Below, one piece after another: positions 5,877 through 6,636 of a stretch of 6,636 nt of DNA. A program made the translations under genes and the position numbers. The DNA is taken from assembly GCA_029239575.1 (NCBI GenBank), contig JARBUP010000157.1, positions 1 to 6,636 on the forward strand, given 5' to 3'. Every line of letters begins with the position of its first letter. Position 1 is the first letter of the stretch. The notes beneath the pieces were generated by a model. The model searched no databases. It was not told the origin of the DNA and saw only the letters and a list, made by a program, of their open reading frames with translations. The stretch is from Bacillota bacterium (GTDB lineage Bacteria > Bacillota > Clostridia > Tissierellales > Sedimentibacteraceae).

Positions 5877-5961
5877 GATTGTTTACCAGAAAGTCGTTTC
5901 ACGACTTTTTTCTGCAAGCGAGCTTGCAGAAAGTTGCGACAAAGTCGAAACTGGTACAATC
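5877..5961. repeat. Three-armed palindromic unit A
   Basis: The outer stem pairs GATTGTTTACCAG (5877-5889) with CTGGTACAATC (5951-5961), eleven pairs with a two-base bulge. Inside, with no unpaired joints, follow hairpin 1 AAAGTCG/CGACTTT (5890-5908, loop TTTCA), hairpin 2 TTTCTGCAAG/CTTGCAGAAA (5909-5932, loop CGAG) and hairpin 3 around CGAC-AAA-GTCG (about 5932-5950). The result is a cloverleaf-like four-way junction on either strand. Loops of 3-5 bases make it equally plausible in RNA and in single-stranded or supercoiled DNA. Confidence 0.85.
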
Positions 5962-5968
5962 GCAATAT

Positions 5969-6055
5969 GATTACCCAGCATTCGCAGAATGCTGTTGAAA
6001 GTTATAACTTATAACTTTCAACAAAAGTCACTCCGTGACTTTTTGGGTGGTAATC
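5969..6055. repeat. Three-armed palindromic unit B
   Basis: The outer stem pairs GATTACC (5969-5975) with GGTAATC (6049-6055). Inside are hairpin 4 CAGCATTC-GCA-GAATGCTG (5976-5994), hairpin 5 TTGAAAGTTATAA with its perfect inverse one base later (5995-6021) and hairpin 6 AAAAGTCAC-TCC-GTGACTTTT (6023-6043). Only one base separates hairpins 5 and 6. The architecture copies unit A (outer stem plus three arms, 87 versus 85 bases) although the arm sequences are mostly different. Confidence 0.85.
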
Positions 6056-6057
6056 AC

Positions 6058-6086
6058 ATTATAACATAATTTCATAAAGAGGTCTA
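6058..6086 (-). promoter_or_regulatory. Candidate extended -10 promoter firing into the palindromic array
   Basis: The minus strand reads TGTTATAAT, a full TATAAT with a TGn extension, with TAGACC 17 bases upstream (four of six matches to TTGACA). The predicted start is near 6051, within the first stem of unit B. This would make the whole array the 5' part of an RNA, either free-standing or the leader of the HNH-like gene. A/T-rich context makes chance TATAAT common. Confidence 0.4.
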
Positions 6087-6119
6087 ATATTTAAAAATTT
6101 AATTGTTTTTTTGAAAAAT

Positions 6120-6166
6120 CAAGAAAAAGACTGTTTCATCTACATTAAAATCAGTTCAACAGTCTT
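6120..6166 (-). terminator. Rho-independent terminator after the receiver-domain remnant
   Basis: AAGACTGTT (6127-6135) is perfectly inverted as AACAGTCTT (6158-6166), a nine-pair stem with a 22-base loop. On the minus strand it is followed by TTTTTCTT and more T. It lies 60 bases beyond the stop codon of the receiver-domain reading frame. The loop is long, but stem and T run are convincing. Confidence 0.7.
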
Positions 6167-6225
6167 ATGATTTGTAATATTTAATTATATTATGCTAAGG
6201 AAATTATTGACATATGTTCTTTAAT

Positions 6226-6636
6226 TTAAGAAGATATTTCATCTAAGTTTGCCTTCAAAGTTTCCATGGATAATGGTTTAGCTAAATGCCTGTTAAAACC
6301 AGCTTTTCTTGAACGCTCAACATCTTCTTGTTGTGCATAACCTGATAAAGCAATTAAATATATGTTTTTTAAATCATTTTCATTACGGATATTTTTAGCA
6401 ACTTCATAACCGTTCATGACTGGCAATCCAATATCGCATATAATCACATCTGGATGGAGCTCTTTAGCTTTTAATATACCGTCCTTTCCGTTTAATGCTG
6501 ATTCAGCTCTATGACCTAAAAAACTTATGAGCTCACACATAATTTCAGTCAAATCTTATTTATCATCAATCATAAGTATATCAAGAGTTTTAGAAGATGT
6601 ATTTTCTTTTACTAAAAGATCATCTTTTATTTCTAC
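6226..6636 (-). pseudogene. C-terminal receiver domain of a probable hybrid histidine kinase, interrupted by TAA
   Basis: In one frame from the window edge the translation runs VEIKDDLLVKENTSSKTLDI then LMIDDK, hits TAA at 6558-6556, and resumes DLTEIMCELISFLGHRAESA. It continues to a complete receiver end: the phospho-acceptor aspartate in VIICDIGLP (codon 6435-6433), ALSGY (conserved Thr/Ser position) and LAKP (conserved Lys). The stop sits in the acidic-pocket loop, where ILMIDDNKDLTEIM would be expected. The SGYAQQEDVERSRKAGFNRHLAKP stretch is typical of receivers fused to sensor kinases, and the upstream 20 residues look like a linker, so the parent gene probably continues beyond the window. 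The downstream part could start at TTG 6552 or ATG 6540, but neither has a good ribosome site, and it would lack the Mg-binding acidic residues. Sequencing error is an alternative to a true mutation. Confidence 0.75.

Larger units (their letters stand above)
5821..6225. other. 405-base non-coding region with a structured palindromic array
   Basis: There is no gene. It holds the terminator of the receiver-domain remnant (6120-6166), a candidate promoter (6058-6086), the two three-armed palindromic units (5969-6055 and 5877-5961) and a TATAAT (5867-5862) ahead of the HNH-like gene's ribosome site. The GC-richer hairpin arms stand out from the A/T-rich flanks. Confidence 0.8.

Noticed and set aside
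5890..6043. Series of rho-independent terminators
   Set aside because: Hairpins abut each other without free T runs after each stem; only isolated T stretches occur and these form part of the next stem.
5877..6055. CRISPR array
   Set aside because: The arms are not copies of one repeat; only short boundaries recur and there are two units, so the repeat-spacer pattern is absent.
5877..6055. tRNA genes suggested by the cloverleaf shape
   Set aside because: Outer stems and arm lengths do not fit a 7-4-5-5 tRNA layout, and there is no T-loop GGTTCRA or CCA end.

Overview
The window is AT-rich DNA (roughly 30% GC by eye) with strong AGGAG-type ribosome binding sites, some TTG starts and Lys/Asn/Ile-rich proteins. 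This fits a low-GC Firmicute, most likely a Clostridium-like anaerobe; the species cannot be told from the sequence. Every gene I can support reads on the minus strand, so the window is described from its right end to its left in transcription order.

Right end (6636 to about 6120): the C-terminal receiver (REC) domain of a probable hybrid histidine kinase. It is interrupted by an in-frame TAA exactly in the acidic-pocket motif (ILMIDD-K-stop-DLTEIM) and is followed by a terminator hairpin. Next (6055 to 5877) is the most unusual part of the window: two adjacent palindromic units of 85 and 87 bases. Each is closed by an outer GATT..ACC / GGT..AATC stem and filled almost without gaps by three perfect or near-perfect hairpins, giving six different arms. 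The units are separated and flanked by a CAWTAT hexamer. A candidate extended -10 promoter points into the array, and a TATAAT lies just beyond it.

Centre-right (5820 to 4107): a 230-residue protein built of two diverged copies of an HNH-homing-endonuclease-like module (TTG start), a 52-residue basic small protein, a long AT hairpin, and a DUF1456/YehS-type protein. Downstream of the last gene are a dispersed-type inverted repeat (TGTCATTCTGA...TCAGGATGACA) and a GC-rich terminator hairpin.

Left half (3971 to 1): a sigma-54-dependent activator of AcoR type (GAF, PAS-like, AAA+ with GAFTGA, Fis-type HTH) with its own sigma-A-type promoter and terminator. It is followed by a well-matched -24/-12 promoter (TTGGCAC-N5-ATGCT) that drives an operon of a COG0523/CobW-like GTPase with a His-rich N-terminus, a 112-residue helical protein of unknown function, and the start of a probable DUF362 iron-sulfur protein that runs off the window. 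The simplest reading is that the activator switches on this metal- or cofactor-related operon through the -24/-12 promoter.
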